Below, one piece after another: positions 24,452 to 36,532 of a stretch of 64,000 nucleotides of DNA. Every line of letters begins with the position of its first letter. Within the stretch, counting starts at the first letter, position 1. The notes under the pieces were generated by a model. The model did not search any database. It saw only the letters and a program-made list of their open reading frames with translations, and was not told the DNA's origin. Source of the stretch: Apophysomyces variabilis (lineage: Eukaryota > Mucoromycota > Mucoromycetes > Mucorales > Mucoraceae); NCBI GenBank assembly GCA_002749535.1, contig MZZL01000085.1, positions 84,967 through 148,966 on the forward strand. Reading direction: 5' to 3'. A program made the position numbers and the translations under genes.

Positions 24452-24865
24452 TGTTGAATATGAATGTAGACAATAGGGCAATAGACTAGTGATTAACCAG
24501 ACTAAAAGGTATTGATCAACTTTATTTCTATTGAAGCTTATTTATACTAAATGTGAGACACTTTTCAACTGAGATCGTAAAACTTTTCATAAGGCTTATT
24601 CATAATAGTGGAAGATCAAGTACTTAGGACGAATCAGATATTCCTGATATGACAATAGTTTCCAAGGAACAATAACAGATCAGATTCATTGGTTATATAT
24701 ACCTGAAACCTAGTTACATAGTAATTAGTACGTTTGATGAACCTGAGTTTGAATAGCTTATTGTATTCCAATCAGTTGTCTCAAAGTGACAAGCTGTAGT
24801 TGAATAACTGACAGTTGTTGTTTCATACTTGGTTAATAGTTAATCCTTCAGATATGAATACAACA
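24452..24865 (-). repeat. Gypsy-D 3' LTR
   Basis: 414 bp, read on the minus strand from TGTTGTATTC to TATTCAACA. A purine tract (AAGGGGGCTA on the minus strand) precedes it at 24866-24875. Differences from the 5' LTR are all transitions as far as I could read. Confidence 0.9.
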
Positions 24866-25099
24866 TAGCCCCCTTCTAGACGAAAGTGTAGGAACTTTGT
24901 CTAAACATATAAGCTATTGTGTATGCTTGGAATGTCATAATACTCAGTACGATGCAGTCATTGTGTGTAAACATTTTGATTTATACATGAGAGCATCTTT
25001 GTCAGCAATAGTGAGATACGTCAGTAAAAACCTAATCAAAAAACTCAGTGGGAAAAAAGTCTATAGGAGAAAAAGGACTGTATCCACTTGACTTGGAAG
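24866..25099 (-). other. Gypsy-D 3' untranslated region with conserved box
   Basis: No gene. On the minus strand it holds TTTTTTCCCACTGAGTTTTT near 25060-25040 followed by GGTTTTTACTGAC, a box shared with Gypsy-C and Gypsy-G. Confidence 0.6.
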
Positions 25100-28000
25100 T
25101 TATTTGGTAGTCTTGGTGCACTTATTATGAGTAGCGATTTTACATATATTGACTGATTTTGGTAGAGTCTTACATTTGTTAGAAGAGGAATCCTTTTCAG
25201 CATTACGACGTCCCCAATACAACTCAATATGCTTGGTTGAGTCAAAATGTTCAACTAGTTCCCAAGTATCATCAGAGAGATCAGGATAACCTTTCCATCG
25301 TACTCTATATTCATAATTTGTATGTGTACCTCTATGATCAATAACTGCTTGGATTTCATAATGATCATCCTTGAGTTTTTTGAATTCATTAGGTGTAACA
25401 TTTGCCGCAGCCTTGTAGACTATATGTGATATGGGAACATCTCTAAACAGAAGTGTGCCAGTTTTGTCTTTCAGTATATAGCTACCATTTTTTGTGATAC
25501 CATGAATAAAGAATGGTCCTTTATAGCGTTTATCAATCTTTCTATTACGATTGACATTTTTGATCATAACTTTACTTCCAACTGGAAATTGTTGCTCAAC
25601 GATCTTATGCGTCTTAGAGAACCTTTTATGATCATATTTCTGTGTTTCTTTGATTCGTTCAGACAATGCCAGTATTAAGACTTCTTGAACGAATTTGTAC
25701 TTTTCGTCAATAATCTTATTTTCAGCTTTCTTCATCTTGAGTGTTGGTGTGACTTTGGTGTAGTCCTGAAACTCATTTGGTTGCCTGTTAAAGAGTACTG
25801 CGTATGGTCTTGACTTGTGAAGACGTGCATATCTTATGTTAAGACAATATTGAGCGTAATTGAGGTACGAACACCAGAATTCACCTTTTCCGCGTAACAT
25901 CTTGACAATTGTACGCTTGGCCAAGCCCACATAAGCTTCATTCACAGAATTACCCATTGGAAAGTAGGGAAGTGATAATCTTCTGTCAATGCCACTCATT
26001 TGTAACAGTTGCGAAACGATATCATTTACGAACTTGGCGCTGTTATCACTATTGATAACTTTGGGGAATCCAAACAAAGAAAATACATTGAGTAATTCTT
26101 TTGCTATTGTTGTACTGTGCTTATCCGATAAGGCTCTCAAAATTGTGAACCGTGAATAATAATCAACAAGTACTAACATGAAGTTGTTTCCATACTCTGA
26201 AGTGACATCAAAAGATCCAAGATCCATGCACCAATGATCCAGAGGTTGATCAGGCAAGACTGATTTAGGTGGATGATACCCTACTTTTGTGATGTTGAAT
26301 TTGTTACACTTGAGACAGTCAGCAAGTATACGTTCAATGTCTTTTTGCATATTTGTCCAGTGTATACCGTCATGATGTAATTGATTCTCAATACTCTGTA
26401 ACCCATAATGACCTAACAGATGTGCTTTCAAAATAAGCATATCTCTTTTATGAATAGGAGGTGTCATGTATTCAGCAAACTTCAATGTTCGGATAGCTAT
26501 ATTGTGATCATCATTATTTGTTTGTGATGATGAAGAGTGATTGGAATGTTCTTTGTCATCCGTTAGTAACTTTGTATTGGCACAGTTACTGTCGTTAGAT
26601 GCTAAAGTTGTAGAAGAAGAAGAAGAAGAGCTTGTTGATGAGGAAATATTTTGTTCTTTATTTGCCTCATAAATTTTAGTAGAGCGTAACTTGTCAACCA
26701 CATTAAAAGGAAACTTCTCTTTTTTCAGTATAAGAAACTCTTTGTTGGTGATTCTCTTGTTTTTCTTCTTGACAATAGAACCATCACTAGTAACATCAGC
26801 ACAACTACCCCCCTCCAGAAGTAAAGGTGCTTCTTCATCAGAATAGAGGCGAGAGAGAGCATCTGGTATCAAGGTACTAATGCCAGGTAAATAAACGCAT
26901 ATGAACGTGTATGAGAAGATAGATTCCCACCATCCCAACATGAGTGCATTAGGAGATTCTTGAGTATTCAAATATATCAAGCTTTTGTGATCCGTGTGGA
27001 GTGTAAATGGAATCAGGTACAACCACTTGTGGAATTTTGAGAAGGAGTATACCACTGCGAGCAATTCACGTTTTGTAGTGCTATAGTTGTGCTCAGATGG
27101 TGACAGCTTTCGGGAAACCATGGCAATATACTTTACCTTATTATTGATAACTTGATACAGAATGCCAGCAATACCAGTAGCACTTGCGTCAGTAGCCACG
27201 TGAAAACGATGAGAAAGATCAGGAGCAGAAATAACCGGTGCGTTGGCCAAGGCAGTCTGTAAGTTCTTGAACAACGTTGTGTGACGATCAGTCCAGACAT
27301 TCTGTAATGTCTTGTAACCGCGGAGTTGGTCCAATTCAGCTGTAAGCTTGGAAAAGAATGGGATAGATGATCGGAAGAACAACATGAAACCGAGGTAACT
27401 AGCCAAATGACGTCCTGTAGTGGGCAAAGGCCAGGTATAAGCATTCGATACCTTGCGTGGATCAGGTATGAGCTTTCCACTGATCAGAGACCAGCCAAGG
27501 ATGTTGACACTTTTTTGTGCAAAGACTATCTTGTCAGGATTCAAGACTAGGTTTGCTTTGGTTAACCGTCTAATAACCTCACTAACACAGTCAGTATGAT
27601 AAGAAAGTGGAGGAAATATAGAGATTATAATATCATCAATGTAAACGTTGACGTGGGGAAGATCCTCAAACAAAGTGGTCAAGCATCGTTGTACAACGGA
27701 TCCAACATGGGTGATACCAAAACACGCCTTACGATGGATGTATTGTATATCTGTAAAAGGTGACGTGAAAGCCAATTTGACCTGATCGGGTTCATGAATG
27801 GCAAACGATGTAAAACATGCATGAATGTCTAAAATCGTATGGATAGGGGCATTACCAATGCGTTGATGGATTGAAGAAATAAGCAGAAGCTGTTGTCGAT
27901 CATTAACAAGAAGTTGTTGATTCAACAAACGAACATCGCATATGATTCTAGGCTTCTTCATGGAGTAATTGCCCTGAGAATCTTTCTTCTTAACAACAAG

Positions 28001-29730
28001 CAAAGGACTATTATAAGCCGTATGAGATGGTGCTTTTTCAATGACACCTTCGGCCAGCCATACTTCGATCTGTTGTTGCACAACATCACGATAAGCTTCC
28101 AGTAATGGGTATTGACGTCAATAAGCAATGGATCCTGGCTTTGTTTTCAGATGTATGACCGAATCAGGCAGGCTACAGCTGGTATTCTTCATATCAATCT
28201 CTGAATTGTCCTTGAGCAGCTTGTTGACTACATCCAACATCAGTTTGCGTTCTTCAATAGTACCATATGGATCATCGTTTGGTTTGACGCTATCAGGATC
28301 AATTGGATCAGGCTTTCTTGGACTGGTATGATTGAAATGAGAACTGACAAGACCTGTAATACCAATGTTCAACCTGGGTAAGATATCAAGACCAAAGCAA
28401 ATGGGTACATTTTCATGAGAAAAGAATGGAAAAATTTCAAATGTATGTTTGACATTGACTTTATTATAGAAAACAGACAATATGGTATGGCCAATCTGTT
28501 CATATCTAGAATCTCTATGTCCAAGCTGCATATTACCATTCGATTTGGTGAAAGATACAGAGGAACCAAAGGATTCAAAAAATTCAGGCGTTACCAGTGA
28601 ACATGTTGAGCCTGTGTCCAGCAAGGCATATGTTTTGATGTTTTCTATAATAACTGGTAAAACCAGAGAATTAGATTTCTGTTTCAGCAAATTGGAAAAT
28701 CGAGTGTCAAACTTACAGTTCTGCGCATTTGCAGCTATCATGAGACTCTCTTCATCAGAATCGAGTTCTATGTTCTGTGTTTTTTGCACCATTAAAGGTA
28801 CATCGTTGTTACCGGTTTGCTGAGTGTCATTTACTAATGACGACGTAGACAATGCACAGACCACAACATCCCCAGAAGAAGACGAAGAAGAAGATCCAGA
28901 ACAGATAGCTGTATTACATCAATGGCTAGGAGACCAGCCAGGAGCACTGCAGCAACGACACTTGTTCTTAACTTTGGGTTCTTCACCCTTTTTCTTTGCC
29001 TCGCACTTGTCAGTGTTGTGGGTAGTAACTCGATAAAATGAGCAAAACTTGCCTGACTTGACTTTTGATTTACCAGGCGAACTGGATGAAGACGACGAAG
29101 TGTGTCTAGACTTCTTTGAGCTTTCTGGAGGATCAGAAGTGACAGAGGAAGAACGCTTAGAACCAACAGCAGCCAGAGTATCTAAGCGACGCGCTTGATT
29201 GTAAAGATTCTGGGCTTTTGAGCACACAAACTCCAAGTTGTTTTTGGCTTCAGTAGAGGCTGACTCCAGAGTTATGTTAATGTTCTTGATCAAATTAGCA
29301 GGAAGAGCACGCAGGAAGTATCGAATCAGAACGTGAGCATCATGAACACCAGATCTAATGCATAAAGCATTATAGCGATCAATAAACTGCTCAATGGTCT
29401 CTTTTTGTTCCTTAAAACGCATTGATAACAATTCTTCGTAAGCACAGGCTTTGTTGTCCTCAACTGTTAAACCGTAATTCTTTACAAGGGCAGTTTTGAA
29501 TTCTTGCCATGTAATCTCAGAAATAGGCTTATTAGAACTTTCAACAAACTGTTTCAGCCAAAGACGTTGATCAGGATCTATACGTGTAATAACCAATTGA
29601 TACCAATTGGCATCAATGTCCAATTGATAGCAAAAGATAACGTCTTCAAACTTGTCTAAACAAGCTTCGATATCCCAGAATACAATCTCACTCTTTTGGA
29701 AAACAGTACTGCCAACCCATTGGAAATAAG
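25100..29730 (-). pseudogene. Gypsy-D gag (C-terminal part) and pol, nearly intact
   Basis: A single minus-strand frame. Gag resumes at 29730 (FQWVGS), with zinc motifs CSFY...H...C and CRCC near 29030-28925. Then come the protease (DTGS near 28620), RT (YIDD at 27643-27632), RNase H (TDAS near 27200), integrase (HHCC finger; DLGSFD near 26210; SDNSAKF near 26055; NEAY near 25940), and a chromodomain (YRVRWKGY...DDTWELVEHF, about 25310-25240). Only two stops occur, both TGA where CGA Arg fits: about 28916 and 28118. The 993-aa stretch from 28081 to 25100 is open. The integrase SDNSAKF departs from the usual SDNG.EF by two probable G-to-A changes, so activity is doubtful. Confidence 0.88.
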
Positions 29731-30155
29731 TGTCATATTTTGACATACACACAGACCAATAAACGTCTTTACATTACCCAAAGCAGTAATTAAAAGAAGA
29801 ATAAAGCGGAGATCGTAAAAAAGACTTCTTCTTGAACCTGAAGTCGATCTGACACAATAACAGTCTGAAACCTGTTGAATAAAGACACAGTCCAGACTCA
29901 GGAACTCAGAGATAACCTCTTTACTATGACTAAACGAAAATCTACCATTGGCTATCCCAATAAAAAACTTTTCTTCGTCATGAATATGTTTACTGATTGG
30001 TTTATTATCTGTATCAAAGAAACTACGATCTAATAACCGCTCACAGTATAAATAAGACTTGGAATCTAATCTTAATAAAAAAAACTCTTTTCTCGAGTCT
30101 CAAGGATTTATTCTTGTTATCCATTTTTTATCTAAAATTTCCCTCAGATTCCACA
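29731..30155 (+). repeat. Gypsy-E 5' LTR
   Basis: 425 bp. TATAAATA lies at 30047-30054 and an A8 tract at 30077-30084, 30 bp downstream, where a transcript would be expected to start. It differs from the 3' LTR by about ten transitions and one A in the tract. Confidence 0.9.
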
Positions 30156-30162
30156 TTTTTTT
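30156..30162 (+). promoter_or_regulatory. T7 tract after the Gypsy-E 5' LTR
   Basis: Seven T follow the LTR end CCACA directly; no tRNA-type primer site. The tract could pair with the A7-A8 tract near the presumed transcript start in the LTR. Confidence 0.5.
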
Positions 30163-30177
30163 CCTTGAATTCTCATT

Positions 30178-33100
30178 ATGTCTTTTAACAACTCTAATAC
30201 CCCTATCCGCCGTGCTTCTACTGGTTTGGTGTCTACTGTCTCTTCTCTCTCTTTGGCTAGTGCTCTCTCTTCCACAGAGATCTTACCTACCCAAGATACC
30301 AACTCGGTTATTTCTCCTGATGACAGCGTTTCTGTCAATGATAACGCTCATTCCACAACTGGTGCCACTGCTTCTACTGGTCCTAGTACCTCACTTACTG
30401 CTGGTCCACCTTCAGTCTCTGGTCCTTCTTCTGCGTCCACTCCAATGGAAGGTGTCTAGTATGAGGCTCTCTTTGTCCCTAGCTCCCTGTTGTCAAAGCA
30501 TGCACGCCTGGTGGATTCTACCACTAAGCTTGTGAGCCACTACCGAGCAAAGCTTGGTAAGCTCACTAAGCATTACAGTGAAATCCTTTCTTCCATTGGG
30601 CCTGAACAGCTTAAATCCCTTATAACAGAGATATGCAACACCCATCTGGCGCTTTAGGAATTTGAACAGGTAGAACAAGCCTGTGCTCATCAGAAGGTGA
30701 AATCACTACCTGCTACTCCCAATCAAACCACGTTGAGATCCCATATCTCTTACCATAATATTCTGGTGTTTCAGCTACAAGATTCACCCATCTGGAAAAA
30801 GGATAGGGAAGTATTTGAATCAGTGAGCAGTTTCTTGTGAACCTTCCAAAAGGTACTCAAAGTCAACAATACTGACATCAATACCCAATGGGAGAAGTGG
30901 TTACCTGTATCCCTTCACCCTGATTATAACCCATGGTTCGAACAATATCTGGCCAACCATAATTACACCTGGGATCAAGCTGTCCATATCTTTACCAAGC
31001 ATTTTGATTCTCCTGACCGTCGAATTGCAATGGCGAAGCAAGCGTACCTGATAACTCAAGATGATCATGAAACCATACATGACTATGGCACATGCTTCCA
31101 GAAAGCATACCATAAAGGTGGTCTTGCTGATGACCAAGGCTTGGCTCTCCATTTCTTGGCGTCCCTCCTACCTCATATCCAAGAAAATGTACAAGTCGCT
31201 TGGTTTGGCTGTTACAGTGATCAATTGCCTACCACCTCTGAACAAGTTCTCCAGGTTGCCCTTTCCATTTCTGTGCAGAAACGCAGCAACCGCCACTTGA
31301 ATGGTGAGAGCAAACTGACTAAACGTCGTGCTCCTGCGTCATCAAGCTCTGCATCCACACCTGCGACCTCTGCCCATTCTGTCAAAGGTTGTAAATACCA
31401 TGGTCCAAAGGCGCACCACACCACGCAGGAATGCAAAGGTAAAGGGCGCATGAACACCATGCCATCAAAAGGCAGTGAACCCCAACCATGTCGCCATTGT
31501 GGCAAACCATAGTCTACAGGGCACCGCTGTCCTGAATATTACAATAAAAAAAATGCAACCGCGAGCACTTCCGCGCCTGGTCCCATCAGGACTATAAAAT
31601 ACAAGCAACACCCCGCTGATGACGCCCTCGAGGATTTGTCATTTAACTTTTCTGACCTTGACTTTGCAAACAAGGAGACCGATAGTATGTATCTTAGAAT
31701 GGGAAAAATTGATCAGAACCAAACTGACAACCCCTTTTCATTACAGACACCAATCCTCCTGCAGAATAAACGCTGCATCAGTTTAGTGGACACTGGAGCC
31801 ACATTTTCAGCCATAGATAAAGGATTGTTCAATAAATTATCTGTACCATTAAAAGAAACAAAGGGTCAAATTAAGTTTGCTGGTCATAATGCTTGTGCTG
31901 AAAGAATTGGCATCACTCATCCACTTATTATTCAATATAATGGCCGTTCTATCACCCATGCTTTTAAAGTCATGGAACTGGAAAAATCCACTGAAGTAAT
32001 TTTGGGTTATGATATCTTACCAAAACTTGGTATTACAATCTTTGATGTAGCCGTTAAATAGGATGATGAGTCGTCCAAACACACTGACAATCAGGAATCC
32101 AATGATGAATATGTTCCTAACGATTCTCCAGCCAGTACTGCAAAAGAACGAGAACACTTCTTTGCAACCATTCAATCCTCCATTACTGCCAATGAGCATA
32201 TCCAGAAAGAATCATTCTGTACAGTCCCAGAATCCGTTGTCCATTTACCAATGAAAGAGGGAGCTCACACCTACCAACGCCAATACCCGTTACCATTCAA
32301 ACTCAAACTGGTAGTGGATGAAACAATCCAAAAATGGCTTGCTGAAGGTATCATCACATGTGCACCTATCAACACCACATGGAACAGTCCTCTTACACTG
32401 GCAGATAAAAAGGATGCATTCGGCAACAAGACAGAAAAATGAGTCTGTCTCGATCCTCATCATATCAATCGTCTTCTTCCCGATGATAAATTTCCACTTC
32501 TTTTAATCCATGATATTTTCTACGCCATGAGAAGTGCAAAAATCTTTACTACGCTAGACCTTAGCAATGCCTTCCATCGCTTTGAGATTTATGAACTGGA
32601 TCGTCACAAAACAACCTTTACCCATAACAGTTTACAATGGATGTTCCGCGGCTGCCCATTTGGTCTTAAACCCATCAGCAGCAAATTTCAGCGTGTGATG
32701 AACTTCATCTTCCAAGACATGTCGTTCGTCAAAGTATTCATGGATGACATTGTAATCTTCTCCACTACCATGGAAGAACATACACTCCATGTCAAAAAAG
32801 CTATTGATAAACTCACATCGGTGAATCTCATTCTCAATGCCCAGAAATGTCACTTTGCACAGAGATCCATGTACCTCTTAGGCTTTTGCATTTCAGATAA
32901 GGGTATTTCTCTTGACAAGCGCAAGCTTACAAACGTTCTAGACTGGCCTGTGCCAACCACTGGTCATGCAATTCAACGTTTCCTTGGCCTTGTCAATTAC
33001 TTCTGCGAGCATGTCCCAATGATTGTGAAACTTACCACACCTTTGGATGCTCTGCGCAATCAAAAGACTTTGGGTAAACTCTGGACGCCCATGCACCAAG

Positions 33101-35016
33101 AGCATTTCAACAAACTCAAAAGTGCCTTGCTTACAAATGTCCTCCTAAAATATCCTGATCTAAACCAACCTTTCCACGTTGCTACAGATGCTTCCAACAC
33201 TGGGATAGGAGCTACTTTATTTCAATTACATCCTGTTACTGGCCATAGACAGTACATCGGATTCATGGCGCGATCACTCTCTTCCTCTGAACGTAACTAT
33301 GCTACTACAAAACGGGAACTGCTAGCCATCATCTTTGCCTTAAAGAAATTTCACCAGTTTTTGTGGGGTAATCCATTCACCCTCTACACTGACCATAAGG
33401 CACTCACTTACCTGCATACGCAGAAAATCGCCAACGCCATGATGATCAACTGGCTGGACACCCTACTTTCGTACAACTTCAATGTTGTGCACCTCCCTGG
33501 TCACAAAAATATCTTGCCAGACGCTCTTTTAAGACTTTTTGAAAGTTATCAAGAGCTGGAGGGGGGTAAAACGGCATATAAGCCTTCTAAAGAATGGCAA
33601 AAACCTATAAACAATCCAGAATTAAAAATTGTTGAATATAAATCAAAGCAAAAAGAACACCGTGTATTCCACGTCACCAGACGCTCATCAACAACCCTTG
33701 AGAAAGTCTCCCTGCCTGAAGAAGAACGTCGAACCATTCTGCAACAAACCCATTTATTCGGATATTTCGGAGCCGAAAGCATGGTCAAATTAATCCAGAG
33801 TGATGGCATGTACTGGCCAAAGATGCTAGAGGATGCAGTAGTATTCGTTAGAAGCTGCCCTCAATGCCAACAACACAATATCGTAAAACGAGGATACCAC
33901 CCTCTCAGACCGATATATGCTTACCTTCCAGGAGATCATTGGGCAATCGACCTTGCTTTTCCAGGAATAACCACAGCAAGAGGGAACAACTACGTACTAG
34001 TTATGGTTGATGTATGTACCTGATTCTGCATACTGTGTCCACTGCCAAATAAGCAATCCGATACACTCATCAATGCTCTCATAAAAGTCTTCTGCGATTT
34101 TGGATTTCCCTGTATCATACAATCAGACAATGACACTGAGTTCAAAAACAGCTTCATGAAAAAACTCTGAGAAGCTACCCGCATTGACAGCCGCCTTACA
34201 ATACCATACCATCCTCAAGGTAACGGCCTTGCAGAACGATGGGTGCAAACGTCAACACAAGTCATGCGCAAAGTCAAAGAGGCAGAAGAAGACTGGAATC
34301 TTTATATACCTAGCATACAGCTAGCAATCAACAACAAGATCTCCAAACGTCTGAATACACCTCCATTCACCCTCATGTTCGCGCGCAAAATGAATGGCTT
34401 CAGAGACTACCGAAATGAAAAGGCTGAACCATTGTCAGAAGAAGAACTGCTGAAACGCATTGAATACATGGCCAATGTCATTTTTCTAGCACTGAAAGAA
34501 AGACACGAACTCGCCGCAAATGCCTAAAAGAAAATATTTGACGAGAAGCATGTGATCATTGATATTCCAGAAGGAAGTCACGTCATGGTCAGATTACCCA
34601 CGCGAGCAAGTAAACTCGCACCCATATATGAAGGTCCTTACACCGTAGTCCGTCGTATACAAGGAGGCACCTATGTACTCCAAGATGAAACCAGCATGCT
34701 CATGTCGAGAGACTATGTACCATCCGAACTGAAACTCATTTCACAGGATGACATCGTGGCCAAAGATGAACTCTATGAAGTCCAAGCAATCCTTGGACAC
34801 AGAAGAACGGCTGGCAAGAGAGAATACCTTGTCAGCTAGAAAGGGTATTCTGCAGAAGATAACAGCTGGTTAAAACCTAATGCGTTTACAGACCCAAACT
34901 TTATTGACGCCTACTGGAAAAGACTTGGTAAGGTGAACAAACCTGCGCCCAAAACCCAGAAATGAACAGGTAACAGCGCACAGACCCGCTTGAAGAGACA
35001 ACGTTCTGCGTCTTAA
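30178..35016 (+). pseudogene. Gypsy-E gag-pol (broken)
   Basis: One frame from ATG 30178 to TAA 35014. Gag has a Ser/Thr-rich start and two zinc motifs (CKYH...H...C near 31392-31433; CRHCGKP, stop, STGHRC near 31489-31530, where the stop replaces Trp). Protease DTGA near 31789, RT FMDD near 32740, RNase H TDAS near 33185, integrase DHWAID near 33937, SDNDTEF near 34126 and NGLAERW near 34222, chromodomain near 34825-34920. Stops include TAG 30457, TGA 30838, TAG 31510, TAG 32059, TGA 32440, TGA 34021, TGA 34168, TAA 34525 and TAG 34837; most fit Arg, Gln or Trp codons changed by one transition. Confidence 0.88.
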
Positions 35017-35130
35017 AACACCACACTTCCATTGACATGGACACCGTTAATCTTCATACTTGTACCGTTACACCGTTCATACATGTTACAGAGTTGAAAT
35101 CCTCTTCAAAACATCACCAGTCCACAACCT

Positions 35131-35142
35131 GGAGGGGGGTAA
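35131..35142 (+). promoter_or_regulatory. Polypurine tract of Gypsy-E
   Basis: GGAGGGGGGTAA directly before the 3' LTR, the expected primer for plus-strand DNA. Very similar tracts precede the 3' LTRs of Gypsy-B, F and G. Confidence 0.75.
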
Positions 35143-35566
35143 TGTCGTATTTCGACATATACACAGACCAATAAACGTCTTCACATTACCCAAAGCAGTA
35201 ATTAAAAGAAGAATAAAGCGGAGATTGTAAAAAAGACTTCTTCTTGAACCTGAAGTCGATCTGACACAATAACAGTCTGAAACCTGTTGAATAAAGACAC
35301 AGTCCAGACTCAGGAACTCAGAGATAACCTCTTTACCATGACTAAACGAAAATCTACCATTGGCTATCCCAATGAAAAACTTTTCTTCGTCATGAATATG
35401 TTTACTGATTGGTTTATTATCTGTGTCAAAGAAACTATGATCTAATAACCACTCACAGTATAAATAAGACTTGGAATCTAATCTTAATAAAAAAACTCTT
35501 TTCTCGAGTCTCAAGGATTTATTCTTGTTATCCATTTTTTATCTAAAATTTCCCTCAGATTCCACA
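35143..35566 (+). repeat. Gypsy-E 3' LTR
   Basis: 424 bp. On its minus strand a long frame of about 149 codons (35535 to 35086) is open; it is closed by a frameshift in the 5' LTR because the A tract is one base longer there. Confidence 0.9.
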
Positions 35567-35571
35567 ATAAG

Positions 35572-36064
35572 GAACCTCTTTTGGACAACCATGGGCCTTT
35601 TGGATAACAGAGAGAGATACCAGAACAGAAGGAGCACTAGCACCAACAGCAGGGAAAGACTGGGCAGAATCAGAAAAGTTGTTTAGCAAGTCATACAGTT
35701 TTGCCATATTAGCTAGATCCTGGGATCTAACTTCAAAAGCTATATGGATTGCTTGAGCCCGTTCACTAGCTTTACTGCCTACAGAGACCAATTGACTGGC
35801 AAGTCCTTGGACCTCCAATTTAAGACAATTAAAATTGTTCTCAAAATCAGTGGAAGAAGTGTTTGGCACAGAGCCAACCAGAGACACCAAGCAACGAGTA
35901 ACAGAGTCAATGTCCATGTCATTGAACTGCTGGGAAACATAAGACACTGAAGGAGAGGCATTCATTGGTGGGTTACTAGACACTACAGTAGAAGCAGGAG
36001 AGGTAGACAATTCTGAAGGAATAGAAGAGAGAGAGGAAACAGAAGTTTGGGTAGGAATAGACAT
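35572..36064 (-). pseudogene. Gypsy-D gag, N-terminal part
   Basis: The minus-strand ATG at 36064 opens a Ser/Thr/Pro-rich N-terminus followed by a helical region (LASQLVSVGSKASERAQ). It runs to KEVPY, where Gypsy-E interrupts it, and continues in frame at 29730. No stop occurs in this part. Confidence 0.85.
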
Positions 36065-36105
36065 GATAAAAAAGAAGAAATAAAGATGATCAAGAAGATA
36101 AGGTT

Positions 36106-36113
36106 AAAAAAAA
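36106..36113 (-). promoter_or_regulatory. T8 tract after the Gypsy-D 5' LTR
   Basis: On the minus strand the LTR end (CAACA) is followed directly by eight T, then AACC. No tRNA-type primer site. Confidence 0.5.
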
Positions 36114-36527
36114 TGTTGAATACAAATGTAGACAATAGGGCAATAGACCAGTGATTAACCAGACTAAAAGGTATTGATCAACTTTATTTCTATTGAAGCT
36201 TATTTATACTAAATGTGAGACACTTTTCAACTGAGATCGTAAAACTTTTCATGAGGCTTATTCATGATAGCAGAAGATCAAGTACTTAGGACGAATCAGA
36301 TATCCTTGATATGACAATAGTTTCCAAGGAACAATAACAGATCAGATCCATTGGTTATATGTACCTGAAACCTAGTTACATAGTAATTGGTACGTTTGAT
36401 GAACCTGAGTTTGAATAGCTTATTGTACTCCAATCAGTTGTCTCAAAGTGACAAGCTGTAGTCAAATAACTGACAGTTGTTGTTTCATACTTGGTTAATA
36501 GTTAATCCTTCAGATATGAATACAACA
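36114..36527 (-). repeat. Gypsy-D 5' LTR
   Basis: 414 bp, TGTTGTATTC to TATTCAACA on the minus strand. TATAAATAAG lies on the minus strand near 36210-36200. Confidence 0.9.
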
Positions 36528-36532
36528 ATGCT

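Larger units (their letters stand above)
29731..35566 (+). mobile_element. Gypsy-E: plus-strand chromovirus inside Gypsy-D gag
   Basis: LTRs 29731-30155 and 35143-35566, flanked by ATAAG (29726-29730 and 35567-35571). The insertion plus duplication is 5841 bp, a multiple of three; excising it rejoins Gypsy-D gag in frame at KEVPY-FQW. The order is gag-PR-RT-RH-INT-chromodomain, with stops of all three kinds. Confidence 0.95.
24452..36527 (-). mobile_element. Gypsy-D: minus-strand chromovirus, few lesions
   Basis: 414-bp LTRs at both ends, flanked by ACGCT (24447-24451) and ATGCT (36528-36532), which differ by one transition. Removing it restores the host reading PDLRYLFIVATDAS. Gypsy-E is nested in its gag. 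Apart from that insertion only two in-frame TGA codons interrupt the whole gag-pol in my reading. Confidence 0.93.
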
